From contig JAAUZX010000024.1 of NCBI GenBank assembly GCA_014804365.1, positions 101,352 through 165,351 on the forward strand: DNA of 64,000 bases, written 5' to 3'. The translations under genes and the position numbers were made by a program. Below the pieces are notes generated by a model. That model worked only from the letters and a program-made list of their open reading frames with translations. It did no database searches and was not told where the DNA came from. The stretch comes from Lachnospiraceae bacterium (GTDB taxonomy: Bacteria; Bacillota; Clostridia; Lachnospirales; Lachnospiraceae). Positions 1 through 9,114 of this stretch are shown here, piece after piece (position 1 is the first letter of the stretch; each line of letters begins with the position of its first letter).

Positions 1-184
1 GAGATACCTCGTCAAGTGCCGACGCTTTTTAAGGGGTTCCTTCAGATATTAACTCCCCTCTGAGCTTAGGCTATGGCGTGGGTATGAATAGTAACAATTA
101 TTTTAGTATAAAAAAAGGATTTGGCTGACAGGCATAGAATAATAAAATAGAACGGTTGTTTTGCGTAGGAAGAAAGGCAGAGCC
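1..184. other. Leader region before the dGTPase-like gene, nothing firmly identified
   Basis: No gene recognised. An A/T-rich stretch near 100-115 (TTTTAGTATAAA) could hold a promoter -10 element for the downstream gene, but no convincing -35 was seen. GGGGTT near 33 and AACTCCCC near 51 could form a weak imperfect hairpin. The left edge may contain the tail of an upstream feature that cannot be judged from here. Confidence 0.3.
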
Positions 185-1189
185 ATGAATATACGGGAAA
201 GTTTGGAACAGTGGGAGAAAGAGTATCTCAGTCCCTATGCCATGCTCAGTATGAATTCCAAGGGAAGGGTCAGACAGGAAGAACAGTGCGATATCAGGCC
301 GGTATTCCAGCGGGATCGGGACAGGATCATACATAGTAAGTCTTTCAGACGGCTGAAGGATAAGACGCAGGTATTTTTGACACCGGAAGGCGACCACTAC
401 AGAACACGCCTGACGCATACATTGGAAGTCAGTCAGACGGCCAGAACGATTGCGAAAGCACTGCAGCTTAACGAGGATCTGGTGGAGGCCATTGCGCTGG
501 GACATGATCTGGGACATACGCCTTTCGGACATGCGGGGGAACGGGCGCTTAACCGTGCCTGTCCGTACGGGTTTAAACATAACGAGCAGAGTGTGAGAAC
601 GGTGGATCTTCTGGAGAAGGACGGTCAGGGTATCAATCTGACAATGGAGGTAAGGGACGGTATTCTGAATCATCAGACCACCTCTATGCCTGCTACTTTG
701 GAAGGCAAGATCGTGCGTCTGGCGGATAAGATCGCTTATATTCACCATGATATGGATGATGCGGTCCGCGGCGGGATTCTGAAAGAGTCTGATGTACCGG
801 AGGAAATCAGTAGCGTGATAGGGTATAGCTGCGGTCAGAGACTGGATTTTTTTATTCACAATATTGTGACCAACAGCCGGGGCAAAGACGATATCTGCAT
901 GTCGCCGGAGGCGGAGGAGGCAATGCAGAAGATGCGGGCGTTTATGTTTCGTAATGTCTACAAGAATCCGATTGCCAAGGGACAGGAGAATAAGGCGGAG
1001 AGCCTGATCGTCACGCTGTATGAGTATTATATGAACCACACGGAGAAGCTGCCGAAGTTCCTCTACAGACTCATGGAAGAGGGAGAGCCTCTGGAAAAGA
1101 TCGTATGCGATTATATCGGCTCCATGACGGACCGTTTTGCCATAGCCCAGTATCAGGAGATCTATATACCTAAGACATGGCATGGCTGA
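185..1189 (+). CDS. dgt: dGTPase-like HD-domain triphosphohydrolase
   Basis: Deoxyguanosinetriphosphate triphosphohydrolase-like protein of 334 aa. Members of the family split dNTPs into deoxynucleoside and triphosphate, tuning the cytosolic dNTP pool. The HD-domain metal ligands are visible: a His in RTRLTHTLEV near residue 78, the HD pair in GHDLGHTPFGH near 105, and the downstream DKIAYIHHDMDD segment. The ATG at 185 follows AGGAAGAAAGGCAG; an in-frame TTG at 161 would add eight basic residues and has no better ribosome site. The gene ends 33 bases before dnaG and is probably cotranscribed with it, an arrangement common in Clostridia. The family is clear; the exact substrate is inferred. 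Confidence 0.88.
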   Translation: MNIRESLEQWEKEYLSPYAMLSMNSKGRVRQEEQCDIRPVFQRDRDRIIHSKSFRRLKDKTQVFLTPEGDHYRTRLTHTLEVSQTARTIAKALQLNEDLVEAIALGHDLGHTPFGHAGERALNRACPYGFKHNEQSVRTVDLLEKDGQGINLTMEVRDGILNHQTTSMPATLEGKIVRLADKIAYIHHDMDDAVRGGILKESDVPEEISSVIGYSCGQRLDFFIHNIVTNSRGKDDICMSPEAEEAMQKMRAFMFRNVYKNPIAKGQENKAESLIVTLYEYYMNHTEKLPKFLYRLMEEGEPLEKIVCDYIGSMTDRFAIAQYQEIYIPKTWHG

Positions 1190-1222
1190 TAAAATAACAG
1201 TAAAGGATTAAGAAGGAGTACC

Positions 1223-2992
1223 ATGTATTATCCGGAAGAGCTGATTGAAGAAATCAGAGTAAAAAATGATATTGTGAGTGTGATCTCCGGGTATGTCCGT
1301 ATGCAGAAGAAAGGAAGCAATTATTTCGGACTATGCCCGTTTCATAATGAGAAATCGCCTTCCTTTTCGGTATCTCCGAGTAAACAGATGTATTATTGCT
1401 TCGGCTGCGGGGCAGGCGGCAATGCAATAACATTTGTTATGGAATATGAGAACCTGACTTTTCAGGAGTCCGTTAAGATGTTGGCGGATCGGGCGGGTGT
1501 GAATCTGCCGGAGCTGGAATATAACGAGGAAACCAGACAGAAGGAAAGCAGGCGTGCGAAACTGCTGGAGATCAATAAGGAAGCTGCGAAATATTATTAT
1601 TATATGTTACGCTCCCCAAGAGGCAGGACAGGATATCAGTATCTGGCGGGAAGACAATTGTCAGAAGAGACCATGAAGAAGTTCGGTTTGGGTTATGCGG
1701 ACGGTGCGGGCTCCGACTTGACGGCATATCTTAAGTCAAAGGGATTTGCCGATGAACTGATTAATGAGTCGGGACTTACCGGATTCGACGAGAAACGGGG
1801 CGTGCATGATAAATTCTGGAACCGGGTCATGTTCCCGATTCAGGACAGTAATCACAGGGTGATCGGGTTCGGCGGACGCGTGATGGGGGATGCCAAGCCG
1901 AAATACTTAAACTCACCGGAGACAATGATCTTCGATAAGAGCCGTAATCTGTACGGGTTGAATTTTGCCAGAACTTCACGTAAAGGTAATATTATTCTCT
2001 GCGAGGGGTATATGGACGTGATCGCCATGCATCAGGCAGGATTCACACAGGCGGTCGCATCGCTCGGAACCGCTTTTACAACGGGACAAGCCAGTCTCTT
2101 AGGGCGATATACGGAGGATGTGCTGCTTGCCTATGACAGTGACGGCGCCGGGGTGAATGCGGCGATGCGCGCCATTGGTATCCTGAAAGAATCGGGACTG
2201 CGGGGCAAGGTGATCGATATGCAGCCCTATAAGGACCCCGATGAATTCATGAAGAATATGGGCGCGGAAGCTTTTCAGGAGCGAATCGATCAGGCGCAGA
2301 ATAGTTTTTTCTTTGAACTTAAGATACTGGAGCGGGACTATAATATGGATGATCCCGAATCCAAGACCGCGTTTCACAGGGAGATTGCCAAGAAGCTGTG
2401 CGGTTTCGAGGAAGAGGTGGAGCGGGAGAATTATATAGAATCCGTGGCGCAGAAATACAATATCGGGTTTGATAACTTGCGCAAATTAGTGAGCGGATAT
2501 GCTGCTCGGACCGGGCTGGTACAGCCGGTGGCACGGCCAAAGAGCACCGTCACGAAGAAGAATACGCCGGAAGAGAATACGAAGCGGTCCCAGAGGCTGC
2601 TGCTTACATGGATTACCGAAGAACCGGAGATCTATCCGAAAATTAAAGCTTATATCACGGCGGCGGATTTTACGCAGCCGCTGTACCGGCAGGTGGCGGA
2701 CAGGCTGTTTGCGGATCTGGAACAGGGCAGTTACAATCCGGCGGCGATCATCAGCACCTTTGAGGAAGAGCAGGAACAGCGGGCGGTTGCGGAACTCTTT
2801 AACACCAGATTGGAAGAAATCACTACGGATAAGGAACGGGAGAAGGCGCTGCACGATATTCTCTGTGCCGTGAAGCAGAACAGCTTTGACTATTATTCAG
2901 GCCGGATGGGATCTGATATGGACGCGATCAATCAGGTAATATCGGGTAAAAAGGCGTTGGAAGAACTTAGAAAAACGCATATTTCCCTATAA
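1223..2992 (+). CDS. dnaG: DNA primase
   Basis: DnaG primase of 589 aa, which makes the RNA primers for replication and works with the replicative helicase. The N-terminal CHC2 zinc ribbon is seen as LCPFHNEKSPSF then YYCFGCGAGG (about residues 38-65). The catalytic TOPRIM core shows ILCEGYMDVIAMH near 258 and LLAYDSDGAG near 300. The last 150 residues are the more variable helicase-binding region. Length is normal for the family. The start has AAGGAG seven bases upstream. It lies between the dGTPase-like gene and rpoD, the classic macromolecular synthesis order. Confidence 0.97.
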   Translation: MYYPEELIEEIRVKNDIVSVISGYVRMQKKGSNYFGLCPFHNEKSPSFSVSPSKQMYYCFGCGAGGNAITFVMEYENLTFQESVKMLADRAGVNLPELEYNEETRQKESRRAKLLEINKEAAKYYYYMLRSPRGRTGYQYLAGRQLSEETMKKFGLGYADGAGSDLTAYLKSKGFADELINESGLTGFDEKRGVHDKFWNRVMFPIQDSNHRVIGFGGRVMGDAKPKYLNSPETMIFDKSRNLYGLNFARTSRKGNIILCEGYMDVIAMHQAGFTQAVASLGTAFTTGQASLLGRYTEDVLLAYDSDGAGVNAAMRAIGILKESGLRGKVIDMQPYKDPDEFMKNMGAEAFQERIDQAQNSFFFELKILERDYNMDDPESKTAFHREIAKKLCGFEEEVERENYIESVAQKYNIGFDNLRKLVSGYAARTGLVQPVARPKSTVTKKNTPEENTKRSQRLLLTWITEEPEIYPKIKAYITAADFTQPLYRQVADRLFADLEQGSYNPAAIISTFEEEQEQRAVAELFNTRLEEITTDKEREKALHDILCAVKQNSFDYYSGRMGSDMDAINQVISGKKALEELRKTHISL

Positions 2993-3075
2993 TAAGGGTA
3001 AGCTATTCGCAGGAAACTGTCGTTAGACGGGCTTGTATACGGCGGATAGAACATAGAATTTGAAACATAGGAAGG

Positions 3076-4200
3076 ATGGGCCAGAGAATGGACGAAAATG
3101 TACAGGCAAGGTTTGAAGAGCGGCTCAAAGAGCTCTTGACGATTGCTAAGAAGAAGAAAAATGTTTTGGAATATCAGGAGATCAGCGACTTCTTTGCGGA
3201 ATTTTCTTTAGAAGAGGATCAGTTTGACAAGATATTGGAAACATTGGAACAGAATAATGTAGATGTACTCCGGATTACCGAGGATGACGACGTGGATGAT
3301 GAAGAGATCATCCTGACGGAAGAGGATGAGGTGGATGTGGAGAACATTGACCTGTCCGTGCCGGACGGAATCAGTATAGAAGATCCGGTCAGAATGTACT
3401 TGAAGGAAATCGGTAAAGTACCGCTTCTAAGCGCAGATGAAGAGATCGAACTGGCCAAGAAGATGGAGATGGGAGATCAGGAAGCGAAGAAACGCCTTGC
3501 GGAAGCAAACTTACGTCTGGTGGTCAGCATTGCCAAACGCTATGTGGGGCGTGGTATGCTTTTTCTTGACTTGATTCAGGAAGGAAATCTGGGCTTGATC
3601 AAGGCGGTTGAGAAGTTCGATTACCGCAAAGGTTACAAATTCTCCACCTATGCTACATGGTGGATCCGTCAGGCCATTACCAGAGCGATAGCGGATCAGG
3701 CCAGAACCATCCGTATTCCGGTGCATATGGTGGAGACCATCAATAAGCTTATCCGTGTCAGCAGACAGTTATTACAGGAGTTGGGGCGTGAACCTACCCC
3801 GGAAGAGATCGCGGAGCAGATGAATATGCCGGTAGAGCGCGTGCGTGAGATTCTCAAGATCTCGCAGGAGCCGGTTTCTTTAGAGACACCCATCGGTGAG
3901 GAAGAGGACAGCCATCTCGGTGATTTTATTCAGGATGACAATGTGCCCGTTCCTGCGGATGCGGCCGCATTTACCCTGTTAAAAGAGCAGTTGGTGGAGG
4001 TGCTTGGGACGCTGACAGAGAGAGAACAGAAGGTGTTACGGCTGCGTTTCGGTCTGGACGATGGGCGTGCAAGGACTTTAGAAGAGGTGGGCAAGGAGTT
4101 TAATGTCACCCGTGAGCGTATCCGTCAGATCGAGGCAAAAGCGCTGCGTAAACTCCGCCATCCGAGCAGGAGCCGCAAATTAAAGGATTATCTGGACTGA
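3076..4200 (+). CDS. rpoD: Primary RNA polymerase sigma factor (SigA/RpoD)
   Basis: Housekeeping sigma-70 factor of up to 374 aa. An acidic region 1.1 is followed by region 1.2 ([17 protein letters not shown]), region 2 with the core-binding and -10 recognition helices ([16 protein letters not shown], then [14 protein letters not shown]), region 3, and a region 4 helix-turn-helix for the -35 element ([18 protein letters not shown]). GGAAGG lies almost on top of the ATG at 3076, so the in-frame ATG at 3088 may be the true start, giving 370 aa. The stop overlaps the trmK start by one base, so the two are translationally coupled. Confidence 0.97.
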   Translation: MGQRMDENVQARFEERLKELLTIAKKKKNVLEYQEISDFFAEFSLEEDQFDKILETLEQNNVDVLRITEDDDVDDEEIILTEEDEVDVENIDLSVPDGISIEDPVRMYLKEIGKVPLLSADEEIELAKKMEMGDQEAKKRLAEANLRLVVSIAKRYVGRGMLFLDLIQEGNLGLIKAVEKFDYRKGYKFSTYATWWIRQAITRAIADQARTIRIPVHMVETINKLIRVSRQLLQELGREPTPEEIAEQMNMPVERVREILKISQEPVSLETPIGEEEDSHLGDFIQDDNVPVPADAAAFTLLKEQLVEVLGTLTEREQKVLRLRFGLDDGRARTLEEVGKEFNVTRERIRQIEAKALRKLRHPSRSRKLKDYLD

Positions 4201-5024
4201 TGAGACCCGTTGTATTATCGAAGAGACTGCAGGCTGTAGCGGCCATGGTCACGGCAGGTAACAGTGTCTGTGATGTGGGATGTGATCATGGATTTGTGCC
4301 GATCTGGCTGGTGGAGCATGGAATCAGCCTCAGAGTGCTGGCGATGGACGTGCGGAGCGGACCTCTTAGCGCGGCCGGGGAACATATCGCAGAGCATGGT
4401 ATGGAATCCTGTATTGAGACAAGATTGTCTGATGGTTTACATAACTATAATATTGGCGAGGCCGACACACTGATTTGTGCCGGCATGGGCGGCGGACTGA
4501 TGATGAGGATTCTGTCGGAGGACAGAGATAAGACAGCGTCCTTCCGGGAATTGATCTTACAGCCGCAGTCGGAGATAGAGCGGTTTCGTGCCGGATTGCG
4601 GGAAATGGGATATCAGATCGCAGATGAGCAGATGATTGAAGAGGACGGCAAGTTTTATCCGATGATGCGGATTGATACTGAATTATGTAAACTTAAAGAA
4701 GTGAATGGTAGCCATAATGTCGGTTTAAATCATGATGACGCAGCCTGCACACGGAACAACGACATGTTGTTTGATGATATTGCGGATAACAACACATTAT
4801 GTAAACTTATAGACCGCTACGGAGGTCTATTATTACAAAGAAAAGACCGGACACTGGCAGCATATCTGCGCCGGGAAGAGCGGATCTACGGTGAGATATT
4901 GGCAAAGCTGCAGACAGAGGGGCTGTCGGATGTTAAGCGGGGGCGCAGATATACGGAAGTGTCTAAACTGCGGGATGAATGTCGGATAGCCATGCAGATC
5001 GTGGCGGATTGCCCGCAGACATAG
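4200..5024 (+). CDS. trmK: tRNA (adenine22-N1)-methyltransferase, with extended linker
   Basis: TrmK family SAM-dependent methyltransferase that makes m1A22 in tRNA. The Rossmann motif I is VCDVGCDHGFVP (residues 22-33), with AGMGGG near 94 and the QPQSE segment near 120. A C-terminal helical arm begins at DRYGGLLLQRKD. The protein is 274 aa, whereas family members are usually about 225-240. The extra length lies between DGKFYPMMR and DRYGG, and both ends of that stretch read LCKL, encoded by the same DNA 13-mer (4683 and 4797). The start overlaps the rpoD stop. The family is secure; the linker looks like a later insertion. Confidence 0.9.
   Translation: MRPVVLSKRLQAVAAMVTAGNSVCDVGCDHGFVPIWLVEHGISLRVLAMDVRSGPLSAAGEHIAEHGMESCIETRLSDGLHNYNIGEADTLICAGMGGGLMMRILSEDRDKTASFRELILQPQSEIERFRAGLREMGYQIADEQMIEEDGKFYPMMRIDTELCKLKEVNGSHNVGLNHDDAACTRNNDMLFDDIADNNTLCKLIDRYGGLLLQRKDRTLAAYLRREERIYGEILAKLQTEGLSDVKRGRRYTEVSKLRDECRIAMQIVADCPQT
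4683..4695 (+). repeat. dif-arm-like motif, copy 1 of the trmK pair
   Basis: TTATGTAAACTTA inside trmK, read in frame as LCKL. Its first 11 bases match the XerD-side arm of Firmicutes dif as remembered. No clear XerC arm is seen upstream. Confidence 0.6.
4797..4809 (+). repeat. dif-arm-like motif, copy 2 of the trmK pair
   Basis: TTATGTAAACTTA, identical to the copy 114 bases upstream and in the same orientation and frame. Both copies are preceded by GATGAT and GCGGAT at slightly different spacing, so the duplication extends beyond the 13-mer. Confidence 0.6.
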
Positions 5025-5056
5025 AAGAATGGCAAAAAGGGGAGGAGATTATACTT

Positions 5057-6712
5057 ATGGTTACGATCAGGATTAACGGGCAGGAAAGACAGTTTGAGGA
5101 CGGGATTCAATATGAGCTGATCGCAGAAGAATACCAGAACGAATGTACCAGTCAGATCGCTCTTGTCGTAGCTGACGGCAAAATACGTGAGCTGATGAAG
5201 CGGGCGGATCATGACTGCGAGCTGGAATTTATTACATATGAAAATGTGATCGGGCATAAGACCTATGTACGTTCCGCTATTATGCTGATGATGAAAGCAA
5301 TCAAAGATATAGTGGGCATGGAAGCGGCCGTCAATGTCAAAGTGGAGTTTGCCATCGGATCGGGATATTATTGCAGCTTCAAACACGGTCTGAAAATGGA
5401 TGCCGAGATGATCGGGAAGGTCAAGGACCGCATGGGCGAGTTAGCGGATATGGATATGCTGGTGACCAAGAAGGCATATCCTGCCGATGAGGCAGTGGCG
5501 CTTTTTAAGGAACTCGGCATGGAAGATAAAGTTTCTCTTTTCAGATATCGCAGAAGTTCCAATATCAACGTATACTGTCTGGGTGATTATTATGATTATT
5601 ATTACGGCTATATGCTGCCCAGCACGGGGTATATACGGCATTTTGACCTGTTCCCGTATGAAGAGGGGATGATATTACTCCTGCCGGAGAAGGAAGAGCC
5701 GGAGAAACTGCCGGAATTCGTGCCTAAGCCAAAACTGTTCCGCACGCTCATGACGACATGCGAATGGGGCATAGAGATGGGAATTGATACGGTGGGCGAC
5801 TTAAACGACAAGATCTGTCAGGGAGATATCGCAGATCTGATTCTCGTGCAGGAGGCGCTTCAGGAGCGCAGAATCGGTGAGATTGCCAGAGATATCGCAA
5901 GACGCGAGGGTGTGAAGTTCGTTATGATCGCGGGACCCTCATCCTCCGGAAAGACGACCTTTTCTCACAGATTAGCTATACAGCTTCGTACTTATGGGCT
6001 TAAGCCCCATCCCATCGGACTGGATAACTATTATCTGAATCATGAGGATACACCCCTTGATGAGCAGGGAAAGCCCGATTATGAGTGTTTGGAAGCGCTG
6101 GACGTGGAGCAGTTTAATCAGGATATGAGCAATCTGCTGGCGGGCAAGGAAGTGCAGCTTCCTACTTTCAATTTCAAGACCGGCAAGAGAGAGTACAGTG
6201 GTAAGATTACGAAGCTGGAAGCGGACGATATTCTTGTAATCGAAGGAATTCACGGACTCAACGAGAAGATGTCCTATTCCCTGCCGGCGGAGAGTAAATA
6301 TAAGATCTATATCAGCGCGCTCACCTGCTTAAATGTGGATGAGCATAACCGGATACCCACGACCGACGGCAGGCTACTGCGCCGGATGGTCAGAGATGCC
6401 AGAACGCGGGGAACTTCCGCTGAGAAGACGATTGCCATGTGGCCATCGGTCAGACGCGGAGAGGAGAAGTATATTTTCCCCTTCCAGGAAGAAGCAGATG
6501 CCATGTTCAACTCTGCCATGATCTACGAGCTTGCGGTAATCAAGCAGTATGCGGAGCCGCTTCTGTTTAACATCAGAAAAGGGGAGCCGGAGTATCATGA
6601 GGCAAAGAGACTCTTAAAGTTCTTAGAGTATTTTCTGGGAATCAGCAGTGAGGAATTGCCGAAGAACTCTTTGTGCAGAGAGTTTGTGGGCGGAAGTTGT
6701 TTTGACGTTTAA
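5057..6712 (+). CDS. Uridine kinase-like nucleoside kinase with N-terminal TGS/ThrRS-like region
   Basis: Protein of 551 aa. The first 60 residues resemble a TGS-like ubiquitin fold, followed by a region like the second additional domain of threonyl-tRNA synthetase. A phosphoribulokinase/uridine kinase P-loop domain then has Walker A GPSSSGKTTF near residue 294, DNYY near 318 and ILVIEGIHGLN near 393. This fusion is widespread in Clostridia, often annotated as uridine kinase; the true substrate is unsettled. The ATG at 5057 follows GGGGAGGAGATT, whereas a start at 4979 would lie inside trmK without a ribosome site. It is 32 bases after trmK and probably in the same operon. Confidence 0.85.
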   Translation: MVTIRINGQERQFEDGIQYELIAEEYQNECTSQIALVVADGKIRELMKRADHDCELEFITYENVIGHKTYVRSAIMLMMKAIKDIVGMEAAVNVKVEFAIGSGYYCSFKHGLKMDAEMIGKVKDRMGELADMDMLVTKKAYPADEAVALFKELGMEDKVSLFRYRRSSNINVYCLGDYYDYYYGYMLPSTGYIRHFDLFPYEEGMILLLPEKEEPEKLPEFVPKPKLFRTLMTTCEWGIEMGIDTVGDLNDKICQGDIADLILVQEALQERRIGEIARDIARREGVKFVMIAGPSSSGKTTFSHRLAIQLRTYGLKPHPIGLDNYYLNHEDTPLDEQGKPDYECLEALDVEQFNQDMSNLLAGKEVQLPTFNFKTGKREYSGKITKLEADDILVIEGIHGLNEKMSYSLPAESKYKIYISALTCLNVDEHNRIPTTDGRLLRRMVRDARTRGTSAEKTIAMWPSVRRGEEKYIFPFQEEADAMFNSAMIYELAVIKQYAEPLLFNIRKGEPEYHEAKRLLKFLEYFLGISSEELPKNSLCREFVGGSCFDV

Positions 6713-6730
6713 CAGGAATAAAGTTTAGGT
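6702..6730 (+). promoter_or_regulatory. Possible promoter for the RNase P RNA
   Basis: TTGACG at 6702-6707 inside the end of the kinase gene, a 17-base spacer, then a weak -10 near TTAGGTT. The spacing fits a start just before the RNA, but the -10 match is poor. Confidence 0.25.
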
Positions 6731-6753
6731 TTACCTAAGTATGGAGAAGCAGC

Positions 6754-7123
6754 AAACCAAGTAGAATAAATGATCGCGGCTGTACAGACGCAAGGGTACA
6801 GGTGAGGAAAGTCCGGGCTTCGCAGGGCAGGATGCCGGATAACGTCCGGTGGAGGCGACTCCAAGGCTAGTGCAACAGAAAATAAACAGCTATGCGGTAC
6901 CTAATGGGTACATTGCATAGTGATGGTGGAATGGCAGTGTAAGAGACTACCGCTGCAACGGTAACGGTGCAGGCTGTGTAAACCCCATCCGAAGCAAGAC
7001 CGAAACGAAAGCGACAGATTGGCCCGATCTGCTTTCAGGTGGGTCGCTCGAGATATCCGGTAACGGATATCCTAGATAGATGATCATTCACGACATAACC
7101 CGGCTTATCGTTCTGCTTGGTTT
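6754..7123 (+). ncRNA. rnpB: RNase P RNA, class A
   Basis: Catalytic RNA of RNase P, about 370 nt, which removes 5' leaders from tRNA precursors. The conserved core GAGGAAAGTCCGGGCT is at 6804-6819, the purine-rich GAAGCAAGACCGAAACG segment lies near 6991, and the 3' side has CATAACCCGGCTTATCG. The ends pair as helix P1: AAACCAAGTAGAA at 6754 with TTCTGCTTGGTTT ending at 7123. A hairpin terminator follows. It stands alone between the uridine kinase-like gene and the secreted protease. Ends are set from P1 pairing, so they may be off by a few bases. Confidence 0.95.
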
Positions 7124-7129
7124 ACATAA
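7119..7129 (-). repeat. dif-arm-like motif overlapping the rnpB 3' end
   Basis: On the - strand this reads TTATGTAAACC, a 10 of 11 match to the motif repeated elsewhere in the window. Part of it is the 3' strand of RNase P helix P1, so it may be coincidental. Confidence 0.35.
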
Positions 7130-7138
7130 GATTTTAAC

Positions 7139-7169
7139 AAAAATCTCTCCCATCCAGGAGAGATTTTTG
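7139..7169 (+). terminator. Intrinsic terminator after rnpB
   Basis: AAAAATCTCTCC pairs with GGAGAGATTTTT around a short CATCC(A) loop, ending in a T run. It closes the RNase P transcript. Confidence 0.88.
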
Positions 7170-7171
7170 TG

Positions 7172-7217
7172 CATTTCGAGTTTGCGGAGTGAATTTGCTT
7201 TTTGTTAAGGAAATGCA
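7172..7217. repeat. Imperfect intergenic palindrome
   Basis: GCATTTC at 7172 pairs with GAAATGC ending near 7217, enclosing TTTCGAGTTTGCG. The CGAGTTTGCG core also appears at 40031 and, in variant form, near 9370 on the other strand. Confidence 0.4.
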
Positions 7218-7249
7218 TTGCATAAACACTTGTCTGTTGAGGGAAAGGC

Positions 7250-8062
7250 ATGGTTACTACTATGAGGCATAGACGATATATGATTATGGCTCTGCCTGTT
7301 TTGATTTGGGCGCTTATGCTTACGGTTCCGCCCGTTTACACGCGGGCACAGGAGAGGTCGCATCTGATTCAGACAGTGACGGATCAGGAGATTTATGAAG
7401 GCATGCTGGCATTGGGGCTTACGAGAACCCCGGTTCTGGAAACGGAAGATTGCGAAAAAGCATATGAAAACGTAAAAACATGTGTTGTACGGATTCAGAT
7501 GGGGAATGCTCATGGAAGCGGGATCATCTGGAAGATGACACCGGAGAAAGTGGTGATTGTTACCAACAGTCATGTATTGGAATATTGGGATGCCGCTGAG
7601 AGTTATGTGTATTTCCCACAAGGCTACTACATGGATGCACAGACAGCGGGAGTGGCCGAACGGTTTGATATAGGCTTTCTGACGATAGACAACGGACAGT
7701 TTACCTATGACGAGCTTATGCGGCTGCAATGTGCCCGTATAGACGAGGAAGTATATGAACGGTTGGCACGGGAGAGTACGATATTCTGTGTGGACTCCGG
7801 ATCGGAGACGGAAGAATCTTCTTTTTATGAGATAGTGGTGGAGCATCCGCGGGTTTATATAGATTATTTTAATGAATATATGCTGTACGGGCACGGATTC
7901 GTCAAACCGGGGATGTCGGGAGGAGGCGCTTTCGACGGACGGGGATATCTGGTCGGCATGACTACGGGAGGCACCCAGAATAATGACGCTGCCTTCGTGC
8001 CGCTTACGGATATCATACAGGCATATGAGGAGATCATGGGAGAAGATATAGCGGATGGATAA
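7250..8062 (+). CDS. Secreted or membrane-anchored trypsin-like serine protease
   Basis: Protein of 270 aa with an N-terminal hydrophobic segment (about residues 10-27) that looks like a signal peptide or anchor. The trypsin-like triad is visible: His in VTNSHVL near 107, Asp in RFDIGFL near 142, Ser in KPGMSGGGAF near 224. No PDZ domain follows, unlike DegP/HtrA, so it is a short S1-type protease, probably acting at the cell surface. The ATG at 7250 has GAGGG six bases upstream; an ATG at 7262 is the alternative. The next gene starts 41 bases later. Substrate unknown. Confidence 0.78.
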   Translation: MVTTMRHRRYMIMALPVLIWALMLTVPPVYTRAQERSHLIQTVTDQEIYEGMLALGLTRTPVLETEDCEKAYENVKTCVVRIQMGNAHGSGIIWKMTPEKVVIVTNSHVLEYWDAAESYVYFPQGYYMDAQTAGVAERFDIGFLTIDNGQFTYDELMRLQCARIDEEVYERLARESTIFCVDSGSETEESSFYEIVVEHPRVYIDYFNEYMLYGHGFVKPGMSGGGAFDGRGYLVGMTTGGTQNNDAAFVPLTDIIQAYEEIMGEDIADG

Positions 8063-8103
8063 ACGGGAATGTGAGGTGTCAGGAAAGACATGGAGGTGCA
8101 AGT

Positions 8104-9114
8104 ATGAGCTCGGATACGGAAATAGAAGAAGGGATCAGGTTTCAGGTCAGAGAGAACAGGACGGCGCTTTTGTGTGGTGCGCTTTCAGTCGCATTCGCCA
8201 TTTTTATACTGATCATGCGTCTGCTGCATCCGTCCGACAGAGGCGGAGGAGCGCTCCTGTATTTGCCGCTTCTGTGTATGCTGATTTTCGGCGTAGGCTG
8301 CTTTGTGCTCTATTGTAACAGGAAGCTGATTGTGGAAGAAATGAAACTGTGTTATGTAAACTTAATCGGGAAAAGAAAAGATTTTACATTGGATGAGATC
8401 GGATTCTGTAAAATAGGAGTCGGTGGAAATAGAAATGCAGTTGTGCTGTACGATCTGAGAGGAGATAAGTTATGTAAACTTGATTTTGATATGTACGGGA
8501 TCGCACAGTTATATCAGTATTTAGTGGATAATCGGATCGAGGTGGAGTGGGCGAAAGAGCGGCCAAGCAGTGAAACGGCATATCTGCTGGAGGCGATCCG
8601 GAAAGAAACCTCTGTATGCGGGGAGGAGATACGCAAATGCTCGGAGGAGTTTTATGAGAATGCGGAGTCTGTATTTCGTGAGTGGGAGAAAAATAACAGC
8701 CGCTATGAAGTGCGCTGGGAGATCGGATATGCGCAGTATCTAGCGGAGGATTTAGAGGGAAAATGCCGGTTTCGGGAGCGTGTCAGCTCTGTGAAAGAGC
8801 CTTTGGAAGTTATACCGGATTCCTATGAGTGTCTGCTGGAAGCTTATTTAAAGCAGGGAGATGAGTATGTTGTGGACAGACACGGGGAGGAAGTAAATAT
8901 CGTGCTGCCCTATCTGTCCAACAGTAAATCCTATCAAGTCGGTGAAAGGTTGCGAATCCGGAAAGCGGACGAACAAGGCATGACAGATTGGCTGGAAATA
9001 CGTTTGGAGGCGCTTGCCGTGGAACTTCCGAAGCACAAATATCATACGGAGGCGTTTACATTACGACATAAGCTGAGTACGACGGCGGGGCTCGCCCACA
9101 GTGCACAGAAGTGA
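8104..9114 (+). CDS. Two-helix membrane protein of unknown function
   Basis: Not recognised with confidence. The 336-aa product has two transmembrane segments near residues 22-40 and 52-71. A cytoplasmic part follows that looks like a small beta-rich domain (KDFTLDEIGFCKIG, then VVLYDLRGDKLCKLDF), then a Glu-rich helical stretch and a C-terminal beta-rich part. The ATG at 8104 is chosen because GGAGGTG lies seven bases upstream; a start at 8071 has none. Two copies of the DNA motif TTATGTAAACTT occur at 8352 and 8470, read in two different frames. It follows the protease gene closely and may be cotranscribed. Confidence 0.6.
   Translation: MSSDTEIEEGIRFQVRENRTALLCGALSVAFAIFILIMRLLHPSDRGGGALLYLPLLCMLIFGVGCFVLYCNRKLIVEEMKLCYVNLIGKRKDFTLDEIGFCKIGVGGNRNAVVLYDLRGDKLCKLDFDMYGIAQLYQYLVDNRIEVEWAKERPSSETAYLLEAIRKETSVCGEEIRKCSEEFYENAESVFREWEKNNSRYEVRWEIGYAQYLAEDLEGKCRFRERVSSVKEPLEVIPDSYECLLEAYLKQGDEYVVDRHGEEVNIVLPYLSNSKSYQVGERLRIRKADEQGMTDWLEIRLEALAVELPKHKYHTEAFTLRHKLSTTAGLAHSAQK
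8352..8364 (+). repeat. dif-arm-like motif, copy 1 of the membrane-protein pair
   Basis: TTATGTAAACTTA, identical to the two trmK copies but in another reading frame (CYVNL rather than LCKL). This argues that the DNA sequence, not the peptide, is what is repeated. Confidence 0.6.
8470..8481 (+). repeat. dif-arm-like motif, copy 2 of the membrane-protein pair
   Basis: TTATGTAAACTT, 118 bases after the previous copy in the same orientation, here read as LCKL. Confidence 0.6.

Noticed and set aside
98-1183. Long - strand open frame of 361 codons opposite the dGTPase-like gene
   Set aside because: It mirrors a clear family gene on the + strand, has no ribosome site and no recognisable domain.
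7205-8101. Long - strand open frame of 298 codons opposite the protease gene
   Set aside because: The + strand has a full catalytic triad and signal peptide; the reverse frame has neither.
4683-8481. A complete dif site
   Set aside because: Only one arm is matched; the other arm and the six-base centre are not convincing at any copy, so none is called as dif.
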